DNA from: Mycobacterium seoulense
Lineage (GTDB): Bacteria > Actinomycetota > Actinomycetes > Mycobacteriales > Mycobacteriaceae
DNA length: 64,000 nt
Direction: 5' to 3'
Assembly: GCF_010731595.1 (NCBI RefSeq)
Contig: NZ_AP022582.1
Coordinates: forward strand, 3,782,001 to 3,846,000
Each line of letters opens with the position of its first letter. Position 1 is the first letter of the stretch. Below, piece after piece: positions 29,328-37,812 of the stretch. The notes beneath the pieces were generated by a model, which searched no databases, was not told the origin of the DNA, and worked only from the letters and a program-made list of their open reading frames with translations. The position numbers and the translations under genes were made by a program.

Positions 29328-30246
29328 ACCGGATCCTCGGGTCCAGCGCGGCGTACAGGAGGTCCACGGCCAGGTTGGTGACGAGGTAGATCAGCACCAG
29401 CACCGTCACGATCGACACCACGGTCGGCGCCTCCTGCCGGGTGACGGCCTGATACAGCACACCGCCGACGCCGTGGATGTTGAAAATGCCCTCCGTCACA
29501 ATGGCTCCGCCCATCAGCGCCCCCACGTCGGCACCGAGGAAGGTCACCACGGGGATCAGCGAATTGCGCAGAATGTGCACCGTCACCACGCGCGGCCGGG
29601 ACAAGCCCTTGGCGGTGGCGGTGCGGACGTAGTCGGCGTGCGCGTTGGCGGCGACCGCGGACCGGGTCAACCGCACCACGTAGGCGAACGACACCGAACC
29701 CAGCACGACGCCGGGCAGCAGCAGGCGCCCGAATGTCGACCGCTCGCCCACGGTGACCGGCGCGATGCCCAACTTCACCCCGAAAACGAACTGGGCCAGG
29801 AACCCCAGGACGAAGATGGGGATCGCGATGATGACGAGCCCGGTGATCAGCACGCCCGCATCGAACAACCCACCCGTGCGCAGGCCGGCGATCACCCCGA
29901 ATCCGATGCCCAGCACCGCCTCGACGGCCAGCGCGATCAGCGCCAGCCGCAACGTGACCGGAAACGCATGTGCCAGAACGTCGCTCACCGGCAGCCCGGA
30001 GTAGGAACGGCCCAGGTCGCCATGCAGGACGCCGCCGAGGTAGCGCAGATATTGCACGATGAACGGATCGTCGAGGTGGTAGCGGGCCCGCAGCTGCGCG
30101 GCCACCTCGGGTGTCAGCGGCCGGTCCCCGGCGATCGCGGCCACCGGGTCACCCGGCAACAGGAACACCATGCCGTAGATCAGCAGCGTGGCGCCGAGGA
30201 AAACGGGCACCATGACGGCGATCCGGCGCGCGATGTAGGAGCCCAT
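29320..30246 (-). CDS. dppB: Dipeptide ABC transporter permease DppB (Rv3665c homologue)
   Basis: 308 residues from the ATG at 30246, the same length as M. tuberculosis DppB. Six membrane segments are predicted. The N-terminus MGSYIARRIAVMVPVFLGATLLIYGM and the Dpp/OppB-family loop HADYVRTATAKGLSRPRVVTVHILRN (the EAA region) are characteristic. It lies 4 nt after the dppA stop. Confidence 0.93.
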   Translation of the reverse strand: MGSYIARRIAVMVPVFLGATLLIYGMVFLLPGDPVAAIAGDRPLTPEVAAQLRARYHLDDPFIVQYLRYLGGVLHGDLGRSYSGLPVSDVLAHAFPVTLRLALIALAVEAVLGIGFGVIAGLRTGGLFDAGVLITGLVIIAIPIFVLGFLAQFVFGVKLGIAPVTVGERSTFGRLLLPGVVLGSVSFAYVVRLTRSAVAANAHADYVRTATAKGLSRPRVVTVHILRNSLIPVVTFLGADVGALMGGAIVTEGIFNIHGVGGVLYQAVTRQEAPTVVSIVTVLVLIYLVTNLAVDLLYAALDPRIRYG

Positions 30247-30250
30247 CTCG

Positions 30251-31879
30251 TCAAGCCTTGACGACGTTCTCGTAGTCGGGCAATCCGTTCCAGGTGAGCT
30301 TGACGCCGCTGACCTGCGGCGACCATCCGACCACCGCGATGTAATACCACAGCGGCACAGCGGGCATGTCGCGCAACAAGATTCGTTGGGCCTCGTTGAC
30401 CCGCACATCCGCCTGCCGCAGGTCGGGCGCGGCCTCGGCGGCGGCCAGCCCGGCGTCGAACTCGCGGCTCGAGTATCCGACGTCGTTGGATCCCGCGCCG
30501 GTGGCGTACAGCGGGGCCAGGAACTCGATCATCGACGGGTAGTCGCCGATCCAGCCCGCGCGGAACGCGGTATCGATGGTGTGGTTGGTGATCTGGGTGC
30601 GGAAACCCGCGAACGTGGGGTGCGGCGCGCCGACGGCATCGATGCCCAGCACGTTCTTGATGCTGTTGGCCACCGCATCCACCCACTCTTGATGGCCGCT
30701 GTCGGCGTTGTATGCGATGGAGTATCGCCCGCTCCACGGCGAGATCGCGTTGGCCTGCGCCCAGAGTTGGCGTGCCCGTTCGGGGTTGAAGTCCAACGCG
30801 TCGTTGCCCGGGATGTTCGGGTCGAATCCGGGCAGCGAGCTGGCGGTGAAATCGCGGGCCGGGCTGCGGGTGCCGTTGAAGATCTGCTGACAGATCTGTG
30901 GCCGGTTGATGGCCGCCGACAACGCCAAGCGGCGCAACCGGCCTTCCTCGCCCCCGAAATGGGGCAGCCGCAACGGCGTGTCGAGCGATTGGCTGACCGC
31001 GACGGGGCCACTGGCGAAGTTGCCGCCCAACTCACGCTTGTAGATCGTCAGCGCGCTGGACGGAATCGTGTCCAGCACATCGAGGTTGCCGGATAGCAGG
31101 TCGGCATAGGCGGTGTCCAGGCTGGCGTAGAACTCGAACCGCAAACCTTTGTTGCGGGGTTTGCGATTGCCGTGGTAGGCGGGGTTGGGTTTCAAGTCGA
31201 TCTTGACGTTGTGTTCCCAGGCCGGCCCGTCGGGACCGTCCGCCAACTCGTACGGGCCGTTGCCGACCGGGTTGCGGCCGAACGCGGCCATGTCCCGAAA
31301 GGCCTTGTCCGGCAGCGGGTAGAACGCATTGTGTCCCAGCCGCAAGGTGAAGTCGACGGTCGGTGCCTTGAGCCGCACATCGAACTCGAGATCATTGACC
31401 ACTTGCAGCCCGGACATGCTGGTCCGGGCCGGCTTTCCGTCTCCGGTGCGGCCGGCGACCTCGTCGTACCCGACGATCGGGCTGAAAAAGCTCTGTTGCA
31501 GTTGGGCATTGGTGCTCAGGGCACCGTAGTTCCACGCGTCGACGAACGAATGCGCCGTCACCGGTGAGCCGTCGGTGAATTTCCAGCCGGGCTTGAGAAC
31601 GATCCGGTAGTTGATGTTGTCGGTCGTCTCGACCGACTGCGCCACTTCCGGCGACGGTTTGCCCGCGGCGTCATAGGACACCAAACCGGCGAACAGCCGG
31701 TCCACGATCCGCCCTCCGAGGCTGTCGTTCGTGGCGGTCGGAATCAGCGGGTTGGGCGGTTCACCGCCGTTCACCACGACCGACTCAGGGGTCAGCGCCC
31801 CGCCACCGCAGCCGCCCAGCGTTGCCGCCGCCAGCAGCCCGGCGACGAAGACCGGCAAGGCGGCCCGCATCCGACGCAT
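30251..31879 (-). CDS. dppA: Periplasmic peptide-binding lipoprotein DppA (Rv3666c homologue)
   Basis: A 542-residue solute-binding protein of the SBP family 5. The signal peptide MRRMRAALPVFVAGLLAAATLGGC ends in a lipobox with the lipidated cysteine at about residue 24. The mature part contains typical elements such as LKPGWKFTDGSPVTAHSFVDAWN and DTAFRAGWIGDYPSMIEFL. It captures peptides outside the membrane for DppBCD. First gene of the operon; TAGGGT on the minus strand (31888-31893) lies 8 nt before the ATG and may drive it with little or no leader. Confidence 0.93.
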   Translation of the reverse strand: MRRMRAALPVFVAGLLAAATLGGCGGGALTPESVVVNGGEPPNPLIPTATNDSLGGRIVDRLFAGLVSYDAAGKPSPEVAQSVETTDNINYRIVLKPGWKFTDGSPVTAHSFVDAWNYGALSTNAQLQQSFFSPIVGYDEVAGRTGDGKPARTSMSGLQVVNDLEFDVRLKAPTVDFTLRLGHNAFYPLPDKAFRDMAAFGRNPVGNGPYELADGPDGPAWEHNVKIDLKPNPAYHGNRKPRNKGLRFEFYASLDTAYADLLSGNLDVLDTIPSSALTIYKRELGGNFASGPVAVSQSLDTPLRLPHFGGEEGRLRRLALSAAINRPQICQQIFNGTRSPARDFTASSLPGFDPNIPGNDALDFNPERARQLWAQANAISPWSGRYSIAYNADSGHQEWVDAVANSIKNVLGIDAVGAPHPTFAGFRTQITNHTIDTAFRAGWIGDYPSMIEFLAPLYATGAGSNDVGYSSREFDAGLAAAEAAPDLRQADVRVNEAQRILLRDMPAVPLWYYIAVVGWSPQVSGVKLTWNGLPDYENVVKA

Positions 31880-31942
31880 GACACCCGACCCTAGGGCCTG
31901 CGCCGCCGCAGTGGTGAAGTGCCCGGTGCGGGTCCGCGAATC

Positions 31943-31948
31943 TAGAAT
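31943..31948 (+). promoter_or_regulatory. Leaderless -10 box for the LppU-like gene
   Basis: TAGAAT followed by six bases and the GTG at 31955. The 75-bp gap to divergent dppA also carries the dppA -10 candidate on the other strand. Confidence 0.6.
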
Positions 31949-31954
31949 CCCGTC

Positions 31955-32782
31955 GTGACTGTGGTGCAACTGGCCTCGGAGGGACCGGATGTGCTGGCGG
32001 GGCGAATGATCTTCTTGTTCGGCCTTCCCGCAATCGGATTGATCTGTCTGATCATTGGCCTGCTGGAGCGCTCGCGCAGACGTCCACCGGTCCCGCCGCC
32101 GTACAACGCCGGCCATCCGTATCCGCCGGCACCGCCGCCGACGGGCTATCCGGGGGCTTACCCCGTTCCGCCGCCGTATCCCGGTTACCCGCCGGCGGTG
32201 CCGCCGCGGCCACGAACGAGCAAGTCGGCCACCACGCTGATCACCATCGGTGCCGTCCTGCTGGGGCTGGGCGGGCTGAACATCTTCTTCCACGCTGCGC
32301 GCGCCTTGTCGAGCGACGATCGTGGCTCGCCCACGACCGCCCAGCCAACCCCATCGACCAGAGCCGCGATGCCCGAAATAGGTCAGTGCTTCACCGAATT
32401 CGAGGTCCGTATGGGTTCGCTCAACCAACCGACCGACTGCGGTGATCCTGTGGCGACCTATGAGCTCGCCGCCAAAGGCGGGCCGACGACGACATGCCCC
32501 GACAACAAGCGCGGCGACTCTGTCTACGCGCGCCTCACCAACGAATCCCACACACTGTGTTTTGCCGCCAACCTCAAACAAGGGCTCTGCTACCTGAGGA
32601 CCGACCAGCGCGAGACGACGACGTGGACACCGGTCGATTGCGCTGAAGCACGCTTCGCAAGATTCAAGGTCGACAAGCGCATTGACGGCAGCGCCGACGA
32701 AACGCAATGTCCGCCGGGGACAACGGCCAACGCGTACCCCACGCCGCCGCGGGTCTACTGCCTGGCGCAAGCCGACTCGTGA
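31955..32782 (+). CDS. LppU-family membrane protein with Pro-rich linker
   Basis: 275 residues. There is a first membrane helix (FLFGLPAIGLICLIIGLLE), a Pro/Tyr-rich linker (PPYNAGHPYPPAPPP...), and a second helix (TLITIGAVLLGLGGLNIFF). An extracytoplasmic domain follows with paired cysteines (IGQCFTEFEV, PTDCGDPVATYELAA, TTCPDNKR, LCFAANLKQGLCYL, VDCAEARF, YCLAQ). The cysteine-framed repeat pattern resembles the LppU/SCO3897 domain. No such gene lies between dppA and acs in M. tuberculosis, so this is an accessory insertion relative to that genome. Function is unknown; an envelope role is inferred. Confidence 0.78.
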   Translation: MTVVQLASEGPDVLAGRMIFLFGLPAIGLICLIIGLLERSRRRPPVPPPYNAGHPYPPAPPPTGYPGAYPVPPPYPGYPPAVPPRPRTSKSATTLITIGAVLLGLGGLNIFFHAARALSSDDRGSPTTAQPTPSTRAAMPEIGQCFTEFEVRMGSLNQPTDCGDPVATYELAAKGGPTTTCPDNKRGDSVYARLTNESHTLCFAANLKQGLCYLRTDQRETTTWTPVDCAEARFARFKVDKRIDGSADETQCPPGTTANAYPTPPRVYCLAQADS

Positions 32783-32785
32783 CGC

Positions 32786-33328
32786 TCAGACGGGCGTGAC
32801 GGGGTGCACCTGCAGCGCGCAGGCGTCGATGGTGGCCGGCACGGTCAGCACCACGGTGGTGTCCGGCGGGTTGACCAGCAGCTCGGAGTAGGTGGGGCAC
32901 GGGTCGCCGTTGGCGTCGATGGCGATGCCCTCCACGACGGCCTGCGCCTGCGTGGACAGGGACAGGATGACGGTGGGCGGCACCTCGGCGCCGCCCGGCA
33001 GGCCGCCCATGTAGCCGCGCAGCGTGGGCTGGGCGTGAATGACCGGGCCCCCGGCACCGGAGTCGACCCCCGGGTAGCCGGTCAGCGTGCAGGGCTCCGC
33101 GCCGCCGGCGAGGCTGAACACCAGCGTGGTCGCTCGGTGCCCGACGGCGGCCTGGGCCGGCGAGGCGGTCACGGCGATCCGGTCCGACCAGCACGGGGTG
33201 GGCGCATCGGCGGTGTCGGTGGGCATGGCCCACGCCGGAGCCCCCAGCATGGCGATGGCCGCGTAACCCGTTGCGGCCGCGGCGAAGCTGGGAACTAGTC
33301 GGCGGGTGCGCCGCCCGTGGCCCGGCAC
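32786..33328 (-). CDS. Secreted DUF4232 protein
   Basis: 180 residues from the GTG at 33328. The N-terminus RRTRRLVPSFAAAATGYAAIAMLGAPAWA looks like a cleavable signal peptide with a basic, possibly twin-arginine, n-region. The mature part has the DUF4232 pattern: CWSDRIAVTAS, GHRATTLVFSL, EPCTLTGYPGV, and ending ATIDACALQVHPV, with cysteines that could form two disulfides. DUF4232 proteins are small secreted immunoglobulin-like proteins of unknown role in Actinobacteria. It converges with the LppU-like gene (3-nt gap). Confidence 0.75.
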   Translation of the reverse strand: MPGHGRRTRRLVPSFAAAATGYAAIAMLGAPAWAMPTDTADAPTPCWSDRIAVTASPAQAAVGHRATTLVFSLAGGAEPCTLTGYPGVDSGAGGPVIHAQPTLRGYMGGLPGGAEVPPTVILSLSTQAQAVVEGIAIDANGDPCPTYSELLVNPPDTTVVLTVPATIDACALQVHPVTPV

Positions 33329-33397
33329 ACCGATGATTATCCGGCATCGGGCCGCGCTTTGACCCGTATTCGCAGGGTCGCTTTCACCTTGTGGGGC

Positions 33398-33403
33398 TAG
33401 GCT
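33398..33403 (+). promoter_or_regulatory. Candidate -10 box for acs
   Basis: TAGGCT, which would start transcription near 33410 and leave a leader of about 33 nt carrying the AGGAGGAAG ribosome-binding site. No clear -35 was found. Confidence 0.4.
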
Positions 33404-33442
33404 CTCTGACGATTGACGAGCCTCGACATTAGGAGGAAGCCA

Positions 33443-35401
33443 GTGACCGCCACCGACGCCGTAGGCCCGTCGTCGTATCCCCCGCCGCCCGGGTTCGCCG
33501 AACAGGCCAACGCGGGCGAGGAGCTCTACCGCGAGGCCGGCGAGGACCGGCTGGCCTTCTGGGCCAAGCAGGCGAACCGGCTCACCTGGGCCAAGCCCTT
33601 CACCGAGGTGCTGGACTGGTCGGACGCCCCGTTCGCCAGGTGGTTCGCCGACGGCAAGCTCAACGTCGCCTACAACTGCGTGGACCGGCACGTGGAGGCC
33701 GGCAACGGCGACCGGGTCGCCATCCACTGGGAAGGCGAGCCCGGCGACAGCCGCAGCCTGACCTATGCCGAGCTGCAGGCGCAGGTGTGCAAGGCGGCGA
33801 ACGTGCTGACCGAACTGGGACTCGTCGCCGGTGACCGCGTCGCCATCTACCTGCCGTTGATCCCCGAAGCCGTGATCGCGATGCTGGCCTGCGCCCGCCT
33901 GGGCATCATGCACAGCGTCGTGTTCGCCGGCTTCACCGCGAAGGCGCTACGGGCCCGCATCGCCGATGCGCAGGCCAAATTGCTGATCACCGCCGACGGG
34001 CAGTTCCGCCGCGGCAAGCCGGCGCCCCTGAAGGACGCCGCCGACGAGGCGGTCGCGTCCGGCCCGGACGGCGACAGCTCCGTCGAGCGCATCCTGGTGG
34101 TGCGCCGCACCGGTATCGACGTGTCGTGGAACGACGACCGCGACCTGTGGTGGCACGACGTCGTCGACGCCGCGTCGCCCGAGCACACCCCGGAGCCCTT
34201 CGACGCCGAGCAGCCCCTGTTCCTGCTGTACACCTCCGGCACCACCGGCAAGCCCAAGGGCATCGTGCACACCAGCGGCGGCTATCTGACGCAGTCTTCC
34301 TACACGCACTACTACGTCTTCGACATCAAGCCCGAGACCGACGTGTTCTGGTGCACCGCCGACATCGGCTGGGTCACCGGGCACACCTACGGTGTCTACG
34401 GGCCGCTGTCCAACGGCGTCACCGAGGTGCTCTACGAGGGCACGCCCGACTCTCCCACCCAGCACCGGCATTTCGAGATCATCGAAAAGTACGGCGTGAC
34501 AATCTATTACACCGCGCCCACGCTCATCCGTACCTTCATGAAGTGGGGGCGCGAGATCCCCGACGCACACGACCTGTCCAGCCTGCGACTGCTGGGCACG
34601 GTGGGCGAGCCGATCAACCCCGAGGCGTGGCGCTGGTACCACAAGGTGATCGGGGCCGACAGCCTCCCGATCGTGGACACCTGGTGGCAGACCGAAACGG
34701 GCGCCGCGATGATCTCCCCGCTGCCCGGGGTCGCCGCGGCCAAACCGGGTTCGGCGATGAGGGCGTTGCCGGGCATCTCCGCGAGCATCGTCGACGACCA
34801 CGGCAACGAACTGGTGCCCACCGTCCACCACGGCGAACACGTCACCGGCTACCTGGTCTTGGATCAACCGTGGCCGTCCATGCTGCGCGGCATCTGGGGT
34901 GATCCCGAGCGATACGTCGAGACCTACTGGTCCAGGTTCGCCGAGCAGGGCTGGTATTTCGCCGGCGACAGCGCCTATTACGACCGCGACGGCGCCATCT
35001 GGGTGGTGGGCCGTATCGACGACGTGATGAACGTGTCGGGGCACCGGCTCTCGAGTGCCGAACTGGAGTCGGCGCTGGTCGGCCACCACGGGGTGGCCGA
35101 AGCCGCGGTGGTCGCCAAGACCGACGAGACCACGGGCCAAGCCGTCTGCGCGTTCGTCGTCCTGTGCGCCGAGTACGAGGTGCACGACGGGGTCGTCGAC
35201 GAGCTGCGCGCCGAGGTGGCCCGGGAGATCTCTCCCATCGCCAAGCCGCGTGAGATCCACGTGGTGCCGGAGCTACCCAAGACGCGCAGCGGCAAGATCA
35301 TGCGCAGGCTACTGCGCGACATCGCCGAGAACCGCGCACTGGGTGACACGTCGACGCTGCTCGACCCCGGCGTCTTCGACGCGATCCAGGCGTCGAAGTA
35401 G
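33443..35401 (+). CDS. acs: Acetyl-CoA synthetase (Rv3667 homologue)
   Basis: A 652-residue AMP-forming ligase (Rv3667: 651). It activates acetate with ATP and CoA. Visible motifs are the P-loop-like YTSGTTGKPKGI, TWWQTETGA, the hinge YDRDGAIWVVGRIDDVMNVSG, and the C-terminal catalytic PKTRSGKIMRRLLR. Lys618 in that last motif is the residue equivalent to Lys617 of the M. tuberculosis enzyme, which is reversibly acetylated by a cAMP-dependent acetyltransferase. The AGGAGGAAG at 33431-33439 sets the GTG at 33443 rather than the upstream in-frame TTG. Confidence 0.96.
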   Translation: MTATDAVGPSSYPPPPGFAEQANAGEELYREAGEDRLAFWAKQANRLTWAKPFTEVLDWSDAPFARWFADGKLNVAYNCVDRHVEAGNGDRVAIHWEGEPGDSRSLTYAELQAQVCKAANVLTELGLVAGDRVAIYLPLIPEAVIAMLACARLGIMHSVVFAGFTAKALRARIADAQAKLLITADGQFRRGKPAPLKDAADEAVASGPDGDSSVERILVVRRTGIDVSWNDDRDLWWHDVVDAASPEHTPEPFDAEQPLFLLYTSGTTGKPKGIVHTSGGYLTQSSYTHYYVFDIKPETDVFWCTADIGWVTGHTYGVYGPLSNGVTEVLYEGTPDSPTQHRHFEIIEKYGVTIYYTAPTLIRTFMKWGREIPDAHDLSSLRLLGTVGEPINPEAWRWYHKVIGADSLPIVDTWWQTETGAAMISPLPGVAAAKPGSAMRALPGISASIVDDHGNELVPTVHHGEHVTGYLVLDQPWPSMLRGIWGDPERYVETYWSRFAEQGWYFAGDSAYYDRDGAIWVVGRIDDVMNVSGHRLSSAELESALVGHHGVAEAAVVAKTDETTGQAVCAFVVLCAEYEVHDGVVDELRAEVAREISPIAKPREIHVVPELPKTRSGKIMRRLLRDIAENRALGDTSTLLDPGVFDAIQASK

Positions 35402-35406
35402 CCGCC

Positions 35407-36105
35407 TCAGGCCGGTAGCGGCGTGAACCCCGCACCGGGACGGTGCTTGGCGTTGACGTCGGCCAGGACTGCGTTGAACGACTGCACCACGGCCGGCGTG
35501 TGCAGCGGGATGTACTTGATGACACAGGTCGGCAGGTTGTCGCTGAACGCCCCGTGGATCATGCCGACCAGCATGTTGTTGACGGTCACCGGCGCCCCCG
35601 AGTCCCCCGGCTGGCCGCAGACCTGCATGACGATGGTGCCCGGTTCCTGCCCCGGCCCCCAGGTGACGCCGCACGAGTTTCCGGTGGTGCGGCCCTGCTT
35701 GCAGGCGATCTCGCCAAATGCCGGATCCGGGCCGAGGCCGTTGATCGCGAAGCCGTTGTAGTTGGCCGTCGGCGTCACCTTGGCCGGATCGAACTTGATG
35801 ACCGCGTAGTCGAGGTTGTCGTTGCCGGCCACCATCGTGCCCAGCACGCCGGCGTTCTCGGCGCCCTCTGCGGCCACCTGCGCGCCCGGACCACCGCAGT
35901 GCGCGGAGGTGAAGCCGATCAGCTCACCGGCGGTATCACCGCCGATGGTCGTCAGGGTGCACATCGTGTCCCCGTTGATGACGATGCCGGCGCCGCCGCC
36001 CATCGGGATCCGGACGTCGGCGGCCGCGGCGCGCGCCGGGAAGCCCATCAGTACCAAGAGGACCGCCGCGATTGCCGCCACGAAGCACCGGTGCGCCGTA
36101 TGCAC
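35407..36105 (-). CDS. Secreted chymotrypsin-like serine protease (Rv3668c homologue)
   Basis: 232 residues with a signal peptide (CFVAAIAAVLLVLMGFPARAAAA). The catalytic triad is visible: His in GFTSAHCGG, Asp in NDNLDYAVI, Ser in CGQPGDSGAPV. Several cysteines (CTLTT, AHC, ACKQ, SCGV, VCGQ, TCVIKY) indicate disulfides. The fold is that of S1 proteases such as the Streptomyces alkaline proteases. The substrate is unknown. Convergent with acs, with 5 nt between stops. Confidence 0.85.
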   Translation of the reverse strand: MHTAHRCFVAAIAAVLLVLMGFPARAAAADVRIPMGGGAGIVINGDTMCTLTTIGGDTAGELIGFTSAHCGGPGAQVAAEGAENAGVLGTMVAGNDNLDYAVIKFDPAKVTPTANYNGFAINGLGPDPAFGEIACKQGRTTGNSCGVTWGPGQEPGTIVMQVCGQPGDSGAPVTVNNMLVGMIHGAFSDNLPTCVIKYIPLHTPAVVQSFNAVLADVNAKHRPGAGFTPLPA

Positions 36106-36339
36106 AGCACCACTCCCATCGACAGGCCGGACCCGGACCGGCGTGGCCAGTCTAGTCGGCCAGGCGCCCCGCCCGCCGTGCCGAAACGGGCCCGCACGGC
36201 CGGCGCGCGAAGGTCACCGGTTGCACCCGAAAGACGGCGGTCCGGTCGCCGTCTTCGGCTGGCCTCGTCTGGCATAGCGCCGCATGGCAACATGAACCGC
36301 GACGATGACGCCGGGCAATGACGAAGGAGGGGACCGTCT

Positions 36340-36867
36340 GTGAGCAAAGCCGATGGCAAGAACGGTGTGCCCAGCACCCTGACCACGATCCCCCTGACCG
36401 ACCCGCACGCCCGGCCCGCCGAGCCGTCGATCGGCGACCTGATCAAGGACGCGACGACGCAGGTCTCCACGCTGGTGCGCGCCGAGGTCGAACTGGCCCG
36501 GGCGGAGATCACCCGGGACGTCAAGAAGGGCCTGACCGGGAGCGTGTACTTCATCGCCGCGCTGGTGGTGCTGTTCTACTCGACGTTCTTTTTCTTCTTC
36601 TTCGTCGCCGAACTGCTCGACACCTGGCTGTGGCGCTGGGTGGCGTTCCTCATCGTGTTCGGGGTCCAGGTGGTGGTCGGCGCGCTGCTGGCCCTGCTGG
36701 GCTTCCTCAAGGTGCGCCGGATCCGGGGCCCTCGGCAGACCATCGAATCGGTCAAGGAGACCCGCACCGCCCTCACGCCGGGCCACGACAAGCCGCAAGG
36801 CGCCGCCAAGCAGCTCGCCGAGCGCGGCAAGCACGAAAAGCCCGAAACCGATCCATCGGGCTGGTAA
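36340..36867 (+). CDS. Phage-holin-like (Holin-X/DUF1469) membrane protein, Rv3669 homologue
   Basis: 175 residues. An amphipathic N-terminal region (LIKDATTQVSTLVRAEVELARAEI) is followed by two membrane helices (VYFIAALVVLFYSTFFFFFFVAELL and WVAFLIVFGVQVVVGALLALLGFL) and a basic tail. This is the actinobacterial Holin-X pattern. The GTG at 36340 has a strong AAGGAGGGGA site at 36324-36333. The ephE start follows its stop directly, so the two are co-transcribed. The 234-bp gap upstream holds no further gene that I can support. Confidence 0.82.
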   Translation: MSKADGKNGVPSTLTTIPLTDPHARPAEPSIGDLIKDATTQVSTLVRAEVELARAEITRDVKKGLTGSVYFIAALVVLFYSTFFFFFFVAELLDTWLWRWVAFLIVFGVQVVVGALLALLGFLKVRRIRGPRQTIESVKETRTALTPGHDKPQGAAKQLAERGKHEKPETDPSGW

Positions 36868-37812
36868 GTGGCCCCGCCGGATCCGTCGGTAACCCGCATC
36901 GAGGGGCCATGGCGCCACTTTGACGTGCACGCGAACGGCATCCGGTTTCACGGCGTCGAGGCCCTGCCCGCCGACAGCACACCCGCCACCGCTCGGCCCC
37001 TCGTCATGCTGCTGCACGGGTTCGGCTCGTTCTGGTGGTCGTGGCGTCATCAGCTGCGGGGGCTCACCGGGGCGCGGGTGGTCGCGGTCGACCTGCGCGG
37101 GTATGGCGGCAGCGACAAGCCGCCCCGCGGCTACGACGGCTGGACGCTGGCCGGCGACACGGCCGGCCTCATTCGCGCGCTGGGGCACTCGTCGGCGACC
37201 CTGGTCGGTCACGCCGACGGCGGGCTGGCATGCTGGGCCACCGCACTCCTGCACGCGCGGTTGGTGTCGGCCATCGCATTGATCAGCTCGCCGCACCCGG
37301 CCGCACTGCGCCGGTCCACGCTCACCCGGCGCGACCAGCGGTACGCACTGTTGCCGACGTTGCTGCGCTACCAGGTGCCCGTCTGGCCGGAGCGCCTGCT
37401 GACCCGCGACAATGGGGCCGAGATCGAACGCCTTGTCCGTCGCCGCAGCAGCACCAAATGGCTTGCGTCCGAGGACTTTTCCGAATCCATCGGTCACCTG
37501 CGAACCGCGATCCAGATTCCGTCGGCGGCGCACTGCGCGCTGGAGTACCAGCGCTGGGCGGTGCGCAGTCAGCTGCGCGACGAAGGCCGCCGTTTCATGA
37601 AATCGATGTGCCAGCAGCTCAGCGTGCCGCTGCTACACCTGCGCGGTGACGCCGATCCCTACGTGCTGGCCGACCCGGTCGACCGGACGCGTCGGTATGC
37701 CCCGCAGGGGCGCTATGTATCCATCGCCGGCGCAGGGCATTTCAGCCACGAAGAGGCGCCCGGGGAGATCAACAGGCACCTGATGAAGTTCCTCGACTCG
37801 GCGATCAGCTGA
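36868..37812 (+). CDS. ephE: Alpha/beta hydrolase, probable epoxide hydrolase EphE (Rv3670 homologue)
   Basis: 314 residues with the alpha/beta-hydrolase fold. The oxyanion region is LLHGFGSFWWSW, the nucleophile elbow is VGHADGGLACW with Asp as nucleophile (as in epoxide hydrolases), and the base is His in IAGAGHFSHEE. The orthologue forms an operon with Rv3669 and overlaps marP convergently here by 8 nt. The GTG start immediately follows the TAA of the upstream gene. The substrate is unknown. Confidence 0.88.
   Translation: MAPPDPSVTRIEGPWRHFDVHANGIRFHGVEALPADSTPATARPLVMLLHGFGSFWWSWRHQLRGLTGARVVAVDLRGYGGSDKPPRGYDGWTLAGDTAGLIRALGHSSATLVGHADGGLACWATALLHARLVSAIALISSPHPAALRRSTLTRRDQRYALLPTLLRYQVPVWPERLLTRDNGAEIERLVRRRSSTKWLASEDFSESIGHLRTAIQIPSAAHCALEYQRWAVRSQLRDEGRRFMKSMCQQLSVPLLHLRGDADPYVLADPVDRTRRYAPQGRYVSIAGAGHFSHEEAPGEINRHLMKFLDSAIS

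Noticed and set aside
30251..32770. 839-residue version of dppA
   Set aside because: The extra N-terminus runs antisense through the LppU-like gene and would hide a clear lipoprotein signal peptide at 31879.
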